This document shows, piece by piece, positions 56,901 to 64,000 of a stretch of DNA of 64,000 bases; position 1 is the first letter of the stretch, and each line of letters opens with the position of its first letter. The DNA lies in the NCBI GenBank assembly GCA_039944535.1, contig JBDUYP010000004.1:310001-374000 (forward strand), given 5' to 3'. A program made the translations under genes and the position numbers. The DNA is from JAMZMI01 sp039944535. Its GTDB lineage: Bacteria > Bacteroidota > Bacteroidia > Cytophagales > Cyclobacteriaceae. The notes beneath the pieces are model-generated. The model made no database searches. It worked only from the letters and a program-made list of their open reading frames with translations, and was not told the origin of the DNA.

Positions 56901-59096
56901 ATTTCTAATGGTTAGGCCTTCTATGGTTAGGCTCTGATTTGCAGTAGTAAGCAAAGCAAATCTGCCTTGTGTGGATTCCGAAACATAGACAGGTTGCGTT
57001 CCATTTTGAAGAATGGTGACATCTGCACCCTCTCCGATCAGCGTGATGGTCTTTGAAACATTCAGTAGAGAACCGCCTCCGGTGTAAGTATATGTCCCTG
57101 CCTGTATGAATATAGTATCTCCCGAAACAGCTTCTGAGTAAGCTTTAGATAAAGTTGCATAGGGAGATGCTTTTGTCCCATCTCCGGTGGCATCATCTCC
57201 CGATGGCGACACAAACGAGCGTGCGACCCGAGGCTCTGGCGTGCTAATGGTACCATCCAGCACATCGGAAATGAAATTGGCCATTTCAAACAATACGTCC
57301 TGATATTCGGGTTGATTGAGGTTGAAAAATGCATGAACCTCTCCCGGATAGATGACCGTTTCGGCAATACCTCCATTGTTGTTGATGGCATCTTCAAACA
57401 AGGTGCTCTGCGTATAGGGTATGGTGGTATCTGCATCACCATGCATCATGATGGTGGCCGGAGGAACGTCCCTTAACTGAAATATTGGAGAATTAGCCTC
57501 CGCGCTTGGGTCCTCTTGTCCATAGCCATTTCCCTGGCCCCAGCTCCCGTTATCATTCACAAAATCATACATGCCATTGAACCCGATAAACCCAACAGCC
57601 GCATCATATCGCTGAGCAGCCAGTGCCGCTAATGGAGATCCTGCTGAGCCTCCGCTAAAGAATACTTTGGTCATATCGAAGTTGTAAGTAGCAGCATTGG
57701 CGACAGCCCACTGGTACGCCGCATCCACGTCCTCCATAGCTAATGTAAATGAACCGTTTGATCCCTGACACCTATAGGAAATTCCCAATGTGGCAACACC
57801 CAAATTTTCAGCGAGATATGTGCCGTGTGGTGAATAACTGGCAGCTGATGAAGCCAACGATCCCCCTGACCAACCGCCACCATGCACCCATATGTGTACG
57901 GGCACTTTTTCTGTGCGATCTTCTGGCAACACCAGATACATAGGCAACTCATGACCCGCCTGTGGAAAATCTACTGTGGCCATGGGTGAAAAAATTACAG
58001 TATCCGCGCCAAATGTAGTTTCAGACACCACGATCAGGTTATATTCCGATCGGGCGGCCACACCCAAACCAACTCCATCTGTAGATTTCAAATTATCGTC
58101 AAGCTCAATGGTGACCAGCGATGCATAAGGCCAATCCTCGCCATTGTCAAAGGTGAGTTCGTTTGATGCGGTGAGTGTCCAGCTACCGGGTGCTTCAGTT
58201 TGACTCTTGTTGAAATATACTTTCGGCAAAGCGGAGTTTATGTCAACATTCTGATTGAAGGTGACTCGCAAGTTTTCAGAAAGGCCTAAATGTGTTCGGT
58301 CTTCCGGATAAACCTCGGAGACCTCAAAATCCGATGAGACCACCTCAGGGTAGTCTGCAGATAAACGGGCTTGCGCATCCTCCATCTCAGCTGTACTAAA
58401 TGCCTCTCCAAACATCATCAGTTCCGCCATTTCGGTATGGAAGTATGTATAGTTCCCGTCAGCTTGTCTGGCAAGGTTGATTACATGATCGTCTTCATTT
58501 TGAAAAATACTCCCATCCAAAGTGCCGCTTTGAATGACACTGGATGTATTATCGAAATAAGTGTAATTACCGGATGCATCCACACTAAACCCAAAAAAGA
58601 AAAACTCATTTTCAGGCAGATTATTCAGTACTATTTGTTTGTAATTGGGACGGCCATACTGAATCGTCATATCACCATTTCCCTTTCGGGTAAACCGAAA
58701 CCCGGAGCAGGTGCTCCAATTGTTGTTATCTACGCGAAAATCACCAAAGAGCACTGCTACACTCCCTACATCGCCAGTCTTGCCGACATAAAAAGCACTG
58801 AAGGTGTTGTCAGATGTGTAATCATTGGAACCATCGATGGTCATGTAGGAGCCATCGTTGACGAACCCGACGTTCACTTTTCCCGGGTATGTTTCCTGCA
58901 TCTGCTCTCCGGCCAGAGCAGGGTCGGTCTGAATAGCATCACCCTCTCCTACTGCATTTTCCCAGCGGATCACCGCACCATTTTCGTCTTCTATAATACC
59001 ACTATTGTTTTTGAGCCACAACAGCGTATCCGGGCTCTGACCAAACAAGGCAGTGAAAAAAAATGATAGATAAATAATAAGTACCGACTTCTTCAT
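53964..59096 (-). CDS. Giant secreted protein: LamG-like, Ig, carbohydrate-esterase, beta-helix and T9SS modules
   Basis: 1710 residues from ATG 59096 (signal peptide ends L-F-G-Q). Order: a LamG/concanavalin-like domain (about 25-255); a Big_5-type Ig domain (270-360); an alpha/beta-hydrolase (about 385-615) with oxyanion loop H-G-G-G-W-S-G-G, nucleophile Ser484 in G-G-S-A-G, an Asp in H-G-D-A-D and a His in V-H-A-F-F; a right-handed beta-helix (about 630-1000; S-P-S-G-D-D and Y-T-Y-T-G-G near its start); an MBG/Ig-like pair (1030-1200); a module shared with the 45278 protein (G-F-N-L-V-S-N-P-Y-P-A-A-I); and a T9SS domain. The esterase triad looks intact, so it may remove acyl groups from polymer outside the cell. 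The helix could be a binding or lyase-like unit. Confidence 0.85.
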   Translation of the reverse strand: MKKSVLIIYLSFFFTALFGQSPDTLLWLKNNSGIIEDENGAVIRWENAVGEGDAIQTDPALAGEQMQETYPGKVNVGFVNDGSYMTIDGSNDYTSDNTFSAFYVGKTGDVGSVAVLFGDFRVDNNNWSTCSGFRFTRKGNGDMTIQYGRPNYKQIVLNNLPENEFFFFGFSVDASGNYTYFDNTSSVIQSGTLDGSIFQNEDDHVINLARQADGNYTYFHTEMAELMMFGEAFSTAEMEDAQARLSADYPEVVSSDFEVSEVYPEDRTHLGLSENLRVTFNQNVDINSALPKVYFNKSQTEAPGSWTLTASNELTFDNGEDWPYASLVTIELDDNLKSTDGVGLGVAARSEYNLIVVSETTFGADTVIFSPMATVDFPQAGHELPMYLVLPEDRTEKVPVHIWVHGGGWSGGSLASSAASYSPHGTYLAENLGVATLGISYRCQGSNGSFTLAMEDVDAAYQWAVANAATYNFDMTKVFFSGGSAGSPLAALAAQRYDAAVGFIGFNGMYDFVNDNGSWGQGNGYGQEDPSAEANSPIFQLRDVPPATIMMHGDADTTIPYTQSTLFEDAINNNGGIAETVIYPGEVHAFFNLNQPEYQDVLFEMANFISDVLDGTISTPEPRVARSFVSPSGDDATGDGTKASPYATLSKAYSEAVSGDTIFIQAGTYTYTGGGSLLNVSKTITLIGEGADVTILQNGTQPVYVSESTQGRFALLTTANQSLTIEGLTIRNCGWYGSNIGGGIVNITQSNGGQSVFTARKCRFESGTARFGGAVQVSGSGNNKAIFEDCSFANNYAMPQITNGAYPQLGNYASGVIHASSNGSFEVHNCVFYNNGTLDNPLGLATPGNTTNGRVITANNSQADAYGVITNSTFIDNVAVGTDPSTAAPAIKHLISSGEFKFINNILVDNVADGSTAGIDMDVTATDASFFEDFQSNLIGKITLDGSITLDPSNSVSAAFTKSSAEVLIDGGDSPNIVTNSFGVETVTATGSLVLGVGQYGSDIKLKDINGNARGVNVDLGAVQTSDAVASIELSDLAQTYDGNTHETEVTTYPEGLDVEVTYDGSSAEPTDAGSYDVVATIVASDPDFGGESTSGTLIISKASQQIDFPDIAVQNIIDTNTFELTATGGGSGNPLAFASADTGIATVSGNTVTLLSEGEVIITATQVGSDNYEAADPKDQLLTIVELYNWDGANWNSQSTPPENKNLSFSGDWTSTESLIAKSVEIDGDATVTISAETALTVNEDMSNNGLLILKSGGSLLTYGNVSGSDYQIERKTTFGSNTGRYSIVGAPVQTASFDVLGTNAIVFTYDESEAYEVGQSDGLKRFKTPDELSIAAMEVGKGYFSSFTGDLDGKVVFNGTPNFGDINVALTYTDHTMTDEEPYQGFNLVSNPYPAAISFESFMQENSEAAIAGSIYIWDDYSSDTGRGLNTDYLIVNAMGNTDSRAEGETKWDGMIRSGQGFFVKSTAPTSIIFNDNMLMPSNNDDDGFFRDTMTINSYKLSLSNEESSVATIVGYAHDATAGMDRAYDAAILGSKNFKFYSLLQKEEIRLAIQGLPEGDPSEVALGYSVGAAGDYTISLVDFQGDIPVSGVILHDKLNGTDIDISKGVYSFISSVGTFDERFSLRTASVLSFNEEASNSSLYVSGKKLYYRFPETENHEVKVFNISGRLLFSTPTLSGEGQYDLDRLPGGIYLLQTASYRQKVMVAD

Positions 59097-59395
59097 CTTG
59101 AAATATTCTAGCAAACTACTGGTTGGGATTCTAAGCGCAATTGATGCAAACTCCCTTAGTACAAATTACCTCAATACAAAGTGAAAAACGGGGTTATTCA
59201 TTAGTCAGCACAGGGTGGTTAAATGATCAAATATCTAAACAACCATGCGTAACAAATAAAAAATCAAAAAAATGAGACACTTAAAGACTTGCTTAATTAG
59301 TGATTTCTTATTTCCTATGAAAGGCTAAAAAAACGGATAGAAGTCCCTGATTTGATGCCTCGCTGCAAGCAAACAAGCATAGGTTGTGGTATTCA

Positions 59396-61942
59396 TTATC
59401 GAATCTCATATTTCAAAAACTGAAAGGAAGCCGGAGTATCTTGTTGGAAACCTACCATTCCATTTTTATCCGTCCGAACCTCACGAGTCGTGTTGGTTTG
59501 CAAATCAGTCAGCCGTAGATTTTGATCTGCAAGAAATTTCAACGACACATCCTGGGTGTTAGCATCATTTTCCAGCTCTCTAAAAATCATGAGGTAACCT
59601 TGTTTTTTTTCAGGGTGATACCATTGAAAACCTGTCCAGCTTGCATTGTTTGGTTCATCACCTATTGGGAAGACATATTGGTCATACATCTCCGTTCTAT
59701 TCATTTTATAAATATCTAAGAGCGGCCTGATCTGATCTCTCGCTTCAGAACTATATAACTGAGTTTCCTGGAAAAAGAGCGGTGTACCGATAAGGCCAAT
59801 GGCCACTGCATAGGGATGATCGTGCAGCATAGCATCACTCACCTTTTGGTTGGTCACTTCTGTATTCTGAATTGTGGTTTGAAATTTATTGATATTGGTG
59901 TATTTGGCTACATGCCAAATATCCCTGAGTACCAAATGCGGAATGTAAACCACGTTTGCAGGTTTATCGGGCTTCCTGTTTTCGAGATAGACACATCCGT
60001 ATTCCTTTGCCCAGTAGTAACCAAATCGTGCTGCATTCTCTGTCACATCCCAGTTGACCCGTACTTTGTGCCCTGTGTAATCAATAAAGCTTCTCACCTT
60101 TCCTATGAGCCTGACCATACTCTTATGATCATTTAAGCGAGCAAAATCCAGTTTATAGCTTACAAATCCGGCAGCATCATAATGTTGCTTGAGCGACTCC
60201 AATGGAATGGGCATGGCGGCACCCCACAGTCCTAACTTCACTCCGGTCGACTGAGCCTTTTCTACCACGGCAGACCATCCATTCGGATACCAATCTTCTC
60301 TTAAATTCCATTTTTTATCCTGCCAACCATCATCTATCTGCTGAATATCGATCCCCAGAGCCTGCTGACTCTCTAGCTCCTTTAGCACATTATCCTCTTT
60401 AGACCCGTTTTTACCACTACCCGAGCCCCAGGTATTCGCCTGGATATAAATATCACGGGCTGGGTCTACCGGGTATCTTGCTCTATCAAATGCTTTGATG
60501 GCCAACTCCGCTCCATCATTTGCCCCTGAATACAACACACTCCATGAAGCCCAACACCACTGATAGCCTTCTGAGGTAATGTCTGTGGCAAAAAGTGAAG
60601 TTCCCGTGTTTTGAATACCCGCATCGCTAAGCTCAAACTCACCAGTATCTACCCCGTATTGATTGGCTGTTTTGTTAGATTCTTTGATCATCAACACACC
60701 GTCACCGGATTGGTCTTCCACTTGCAATATGCTTGCCCAATTAACCTTATTGGGCCAATAGGTGTCTTCTTGTTCCTTGATGATAGGTGTCTCGGGCTTA
60801 TTGCGATGCTGTGTGTCGTTGAAATACCCTATGCTTTTATAGCTGGCTGTTTTTGAAAACACAGGCAGGTAATCCACACGGCCTGTAGCTTGATTTCCTC
60901 CGGATTTAACATCAGGTCCACAGTCTAAATAGCCTTTGAGATGATAACCTGTTGGGGAGTTGTTTTTCAGTTCGTCGAGCCTTTCTACCAACCCGCTAGA
61001 AACCTGACTTTTGGTATCGCCAATCTCATAGATCATAAGCTCAGAAACAACCGCATTACTGCCGTTTATGCTTTCAAAATAAACCCGACATGTTCCGTCA
61101 ATCAACAAACTGGATGGCAGATCCACAATTATGGTTTGGTGCTTTTGATGCTCATTTTTATAATCCGGAAGGAGCATTTTGGGTTGCAGGACTATGCTTT
61201 GCTCTCCATCAACGCTCGTCGCTCGAACTTGCTGAACGAGTCCTTCTCCTGAGTAGTCCCACCAGGAAAACCCTAACTGATAGGCTTTATGCTGTTTCAA
61301 TCCCTTTACATGTATTTGGATCGAAGAATCCGAACGAAGCATATTGGTAATGTAGCTTTCTGCAATGGCCGAAGCTTGATAATTCCCTTTTTGGAATTTA
61401 CCCGAAACGATTTCAAATTCAATATCCTCTTGCTTTCGTTGACCAGTTGCCTGGATGTACTGCTCCGCCTTTCCTTTTATAAATACCTGCGTCCGCAAAC
61501 CTGGAGTTTCAGGATAAGCCCACACAACATATTTGACGAAAGTCTCTACGGACGGGTATTCAAATTCCAATTCGATTTGCAAATGATCAGAGGTGTAACC
61601 ATCGTCGTTGCTCTGACTGGCGTTTATAGATAGAAGTTTCCCTTCCGTGGTATCATCCACTAATCCAAAATAGGCCCAGTCGCATTTGATTGTGGATTGC
61701 CCAATTCTCCATTGCCTATCTGTGTGTTTATCGGTAATGGATTGTGTGACCAATCCGTTCTCCGTTTGCTGCCAGACTCGCTCCATTCGGCTGTTTGCAA
61801 CGACTAAAACACCTTCATTGAAAGATACCGAAACATCCTTGTATGCAAATTGAAACTCTTCCTGGTTTCCGCAACTAAAAAAGAGATTAACCCCTATCAG
61901 AAAACAAACTAAAACTGAATTGGATGATATTCTTCGAATCAT
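59396..61942 (-). CDS. Clan GH-D (GH36-like) alpha-galactosidase-type lipoprotein
   Basis: 848 residues with lipobox (F-F-S-C, Cys24). The N-terminal half is a beta-sandwich of the GH36/GH97 kind. The barrel starts near residue 490 and contains I-Q-Q-I-D-D-G-W-Q (about 545), a signature of GH27/GH36, and S-Y-K-L-D-F with Asp599 as expected nucleophile. The acid candidate is Asp632 in V-N-W-D-V-T-E-N, but 33 residues is shorter than the usual spacing (about 55-70), so this assignment is uncertain. It likely releases alpha-linked galactose or a related sugar. The gene has 281 nt and 187 nt gaps on its two sides, so it may be a separate transcript. Confidence 0.85.
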   Translation of the reverse strand: MIRRISSNSVLVCFLIGVNLFFSCGNQEEFQFAYKDVSVSFNEGVLVVANSRMERVWQQTENGLVTQSITDKHTDRQWRIGQSTIKCDWAYFGLVDDTTEGKLLSINASQSNDDGYTSDHLQIELEFEYPSVETFVKYVVWAYPETPGLRTQVFIKGKAEQYIQATGQRKQEDIEFEIVSGKFQKGNYQASAIAESYITNMLRSDSSIQIHVKGLKQHKAYQLGFSWWDYSGEGLVQQVRATSVDGEQSIVLQPKMLLPDYKNEHQKHQTIIVDLPSSLLIDGTCRVYFESINGSNAVVSELMIYEIGDTKSQVSSGLVERLDELKNNSPTGYHLKGYLDCGPDVKSGGNQATGRVDYLPVFSKTASYKSIGYFNDTQHRNKPETPIIKEQEDTYWPNKVNWASILQVEDQSGDGVLMIKESNKTANQYGVDTGEFELSDAGIQNTGTSLFATDITSEGYQWCWASWSVLYSGANDGAELAIKAFDRARYPVDPARDIYIQANTWGSGSGKNGSKEDNVLKELESQQALGIDIQQIDDGWQDKKWNLREDWYPNGWSAVVEKAQSTGVKLGLWGAAMPIPLESLKQHYDAAGFVSYKLDFARLNDHKSMVRLIGKVRSFIDYTGHKVRVNWDVTENAARFGYYWAKEYGCVYLENRKPDKPANVVYIPHLVLRDIWHVAKYTNINKFQTTIQNTEVTNQKVSDAMLHDHPYAVAIGLIGTPLFFQETQLYSSEARDQIRPLLDIYKMNRTEMYDQYVFPIGDEPNNASWTGFQWYHPEKKQGYLMIFRELENDANTQDVSLKFLADQNLRLTDLQTNTTREVRTDKNGMVGFQQDTPASFQFLKYEIR

Positions 61943-62129
61943 TTGAATGTTGGGTTAACATTACTAATTGTAAAATCCCGGATATTAAGAGCTCCTGCTT
62001 GACTTGATCACATTTTCTAATGACGTAATCAAAAAGGGCTTCACCGAAAACAAGACATAAATACAATTGAAAATAAACTCATATTGTGTTTCACCTATTC
62101 GGTTTTACTCTGTCGTGCAAATCATCCTT

Positions 62130-63254
62130 CTAAGATTGAAGGATCCCTTCCCACCCTTTGGACTTGATCTCTTGTCCTACTTCTCTCAGTACCTTCACGT
62201 CCTCCGGGTGCATCTCCCCTGATGGTAATGGCCCTGTATTGAGCAAAAGGTTTGCAGGATAGTCAGCTGCCTTTTTGAGCATGGCAATCACATCTTCCTT
62301 GGTTTTGTGGTTTCCGTCCTCGGCTTTAGTGTATCCCCACCCCTTTTTCTGCAGATGATCACAAATCTCCAGTGGCGTTTCCGGCTTGCCTTCGCCTTTG
62401 TATTTTCTTTCGGGCGCTAGAAAATCTTCTGTTCCCAGCATCCCTTGCTTATAAGAAACCAGCACTTGAGGTTGTTTAGCGTGTATCAAATCATACAATT
62501 CCTGGCATTTAAACAAGTTGCGATCGCCAGAAGCCGGTGTAGCAAACCCATCTAACCAAATACCCGCTACATGATCATAATTATCTAGTAATTCGGATAC
62601 CTGATTGGACATAAACTCGAGGTAGATGTTGAGGTCGTGTTCTTGTCCATATTTGTAGTAAGGCTCTTGCTCTTCAAATTTGGGACGAGCGGCTCCTCCC
62701 CATTTATCGTTGTTTGGAGCATGGGGATGTCTCCAGTCTCTACCGTGCGAATAATACATAAAAAAGGCCAGGCCTTTCTTGTTGCATTGTTCAGAAAGCT
62801 CCGCTACCAAATCTCTTTTAGCCGGAGAATTGGTGCTTTTAAAGTCTGTGTATTTGGTGTCCCAAAGGCAGAAACTATCATGGTGGCGTGTGGTGATGTT
62901 GATATACTTCATGCCGGCCTCCAATGCCAGGTCAGTGATAAAGTCCGCATCAAACTTCTCTGCAGTAAACTGGTCTTTTAGCCTGGCATACTCAGCAACA
63001 TGTATTTTCTCTTTGTATTGCACCCACTCGTGCCTTCCCAAAATAGAATACAAACCATAATGAATAAACATCCCATATCGTGCATCTCTAAACCACTGCA
63101 GGGCTGTACCTCTTGGGTCCAGCTTGTACTGATCCTCCAGCCCCCTGAGATAAGGCGGTATGTTCGAATTGTTAGATTCAAAACCACAACCTGGCAAAAG
63201 CATAGCGCCAGTTCCTGCCATCAGTGATAATTCTAAGAAATTTCTTCTTTGCAT
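62130..63254 (-). CDS. GH29 alpha-L-fucosidase family enzyme (second copy, Tat-like/lipoprotein signal)
   Basis: 374 residues, shorter than the first GH29 because it lacks a full C-terminal sandwich. The N-terminus (M-Q-R-R-N-F-L-E-L-S) has a Tat-like twin Arg and a Cys in L-L-P-G-C (23) that may be a lipobox. GH29 motifs: R-Y-G-M-F-I-H-Y-G (about 59-67), H-H-D-S-F (124-128), and nucleophile Asp235 in G-I-W-L-D-G. The H-H-x-G-F and L-D-F of the 34065 enzyme differ here (H-H-D-S-F, L-D-G), so the two probably recognise different linkages. It begins 2 nt before the stop of the upstream Fn3 gene, so both are one operon. Confidence 0.92.
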   Translation of the reverse strand: MQRRNFLELSLMAGTGAMLLPGCGFESNNSNIPPYLRGLEDQYKLDPRGTALQWFRDARYGMFIHYGLYSILGRHEWVQYKEKIHVAEYARLKDQFTAEKFDADFITDLALEAGMKYINITTRHHDSFCLWDTKYTDFKSTNSPAKRDLVAELSEQCNKKGLAFFMYYSHGRDWRHPHAPNNDKWGGAARPKFEEQEPYYKYGQEHDLNIYLEFMSNQVSELLDNYDHVAGIWLDGFATPASGDRNLFKCQELYDLIHAKQPQVLVSYKQGMLGTEDFLAPERKYKGEGKPETPLEICDHLQKKGWGYTKAEDGNHKTKEDVIAMLKKAADYPANLLLNTGPLPSGEMHPEDVKVLREVGQEIKSKGWEGILQS

Positions 63255-63256
63255 CG

Positions 63257-64000
63257 TTAGTTATTTTTTTGAATGAAAGTCTTTCCTTCACTATAGTAAA
63301 TCAAACCATAGGTTGTGGTTAGCTCTGCTTTCCACAAAAGAAAAATATCTTTAAAAGAGATAGATTGACGTTTTTCTAACCAGTCGCTCCACGAAATATT
63401 CCTAAATGCGGCCATTTTCTTGCCACTCATATCATAAATGCGCACGCTTATTTCGCGGATATCGTTAGCTCCCTCTTTGCCGAAAGGATCAAAAAACTGA
63501 ACCTCTTTATCCGCAAGCGGTACTTCGACAATAGGGTAATCGGAAGTTTGAAAAACCACGGAATCACTCTTACCTATTTCCATTTCATCACGAATGGATC
63601 GTATCACGTACGCATAGGGGTCACCAAAATTAATGGCGGAATCAAGGTAATATGTGTCTTCAGATGAGAGTGTAAATATCTCAGCATTGGTCAAAGCGTC
63701 TGTTCTCCGAATTTGGAAAGTCGTAAAGGTGTCAACCGAGGCACTCCATTCAAGCAAGATGCCTTCATTGGTCTCATCCCAACTCAAGCTTATCGTTTCG
63801 GGAAGGGTCAAATCAACGGGGTATTCGATTGTCTGAAAACTCACTTCATGGCTATTCAATTCTGCCCCTTTTCTCATCATTTTCACCGAATAAATATATG
63901 ACTGCCCAAAGGCAGGGTTGCCGTCTACAAATGATCTTTCCTCATAATCCAAAGTATCCAGTGTTACTATGGTTCCTTCGTGCTCACGATGTATTATGAA
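63257..64000 (-). CDS. C-terminal part of a fibronectin type III protein (cut by window edge)
   Basis: The frame is open to the last base, so the start lies outside the window. The visible 247 residues contain two or more Fn3-like domains (S-L-S-W-D-E-T-N-E-G-I-L-L-E-W-S and Y-A-Y-V-I-R-S), followed by a region with I-S-V-R-I-Y-D-M-S-G-K-K. No T9SS sorting motif is seen at the end. Upstream parts could hold an enzyme domain. It is read-through coupled to GH29 downstream. Confidence 0.75.
   Translation of the reverse strand, partial: FIIHREHEGTIVTLDTLDYEERSFVDGNPAFGQSYIYSVKMMRKGAELNSHEVSFQTIEYPVDLTLPETISLSWDETNEGILLEWSASVDTFTTFQIRRTDALTNAEIFTLSSEDTYYLDSAINFGDPYAYVIRSIRDEMEIGKSDSVVFQTSDYPIVEVPLADKEVQFFDPFGKEGANDIREISVRIYDMSGKKMAAFRNISWSDWLEKRQSISFKDIFLLWKAELTTTYGLIYYSEGKTFIQKNN

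Noticed and set aside
58371..59066. A 231-codon open frame on the plus strand inside the esterase gene
   Set aside because: It lies entirely within the coding frame of the 1710-residue protein, has no recognisable domain and no promoter or terminator, so it is a by-product of codon use.

Overview
The window is a large polysaccharide utilisation locus (PUL) from a marine-type member of the Bacteroidota, most likely Cytophagales. The evidence is a SusC/SusD pair, a hybrid two-component regulator, many Bacteroidota-style lipoproteins (hydrophobic leader then Cys), at least five proteins ending in a type IX secretion (T9SS) sorting domain (Y/F-PNP near the C-terminus), and very weak Shine-Dalgarno signals. 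Family assignments come from reading motifs, not from database searches.

Region 1 (1-31987, minus strand, transcribed right to left). An upstream block holds a sulfatase, two related beta-propeller enzymes, an esterase and two more sulfatases (31987 down to 24251). It is followed by the hybrid regulator (24039-19987), a secreted ELWxTDGT-repeat protein (19787-17211) with a strong terminator just after it, then SusC, SusD, a surface lipoprotein, a sulfatase, a LacZ-type GH2 beta-galactosidase, a GH43 enzyme, a decayed GH117 remnant, three more sulfatases and the start of another lipoprotein enzyme at the left edge. There are seven sulfatases. Six form three look-alike pairs, with one member of each pair on either side of the regulator/SusCD block.

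Region 2 (32468-52096, mainly plus strand). Four secreted or exported enzymes or binding proteins lie here: a clan GH-A glycanase (32468), two very large paralogues with an ELWxTDGT-like front, a putative clan GH-A catalytic core and Big_2 Ig repeats (35976 and 48512), and a GH2 beta-galactosidase (41762). With them are an ELWxTDGT protein (45278) and a 55-residue protein with a PIDGG motif (48228). A GH29 enzyme (35438-34065) lies on the opposite strand. Clear intrinsic terminators bound most of these units.

Region 3 (52218-53963). A stand-alone carboxypeptidase-like/TonB-plug protein is followed by a small island that looks like the relic of a polymorphic-toxin locus: a toxin-tail fragment, two small possible immunity genes, and four short hairpins that share one architecture.

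Region 4 (53964-64000, minus strand). A 1710-residue esterase plus beta-helix T9SS protein, a clan GH-D (GH36-like) enzyme, a second GH29 enzyme and the C-terminal part of an Fn3 protein.

Together the genes suggest attack on a sulfated, galactose-rich algal polysaccharide, probably a red-algal galactan of the agar/porphyran/carrageenan class. Surface endo-enzymes cut the chain, SusCD imports oligomers, sulfatases and an esterase strip substituents, and GH2, GH43, GH29 and GH36-like enzymes remove sugars. The substrate is an inference. It rests on the sulfatases, two beta-galactosidases, the GH117 remnant (a family known for 3,6-anhydro-alpha-L-galactosidases) and GH29 (a family that includes alpha-L-galactosidases as well as fucosidases). 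No sulfatase-maturating enzyme, tRNA, rRNA, CRISPR array or transposase was seen.
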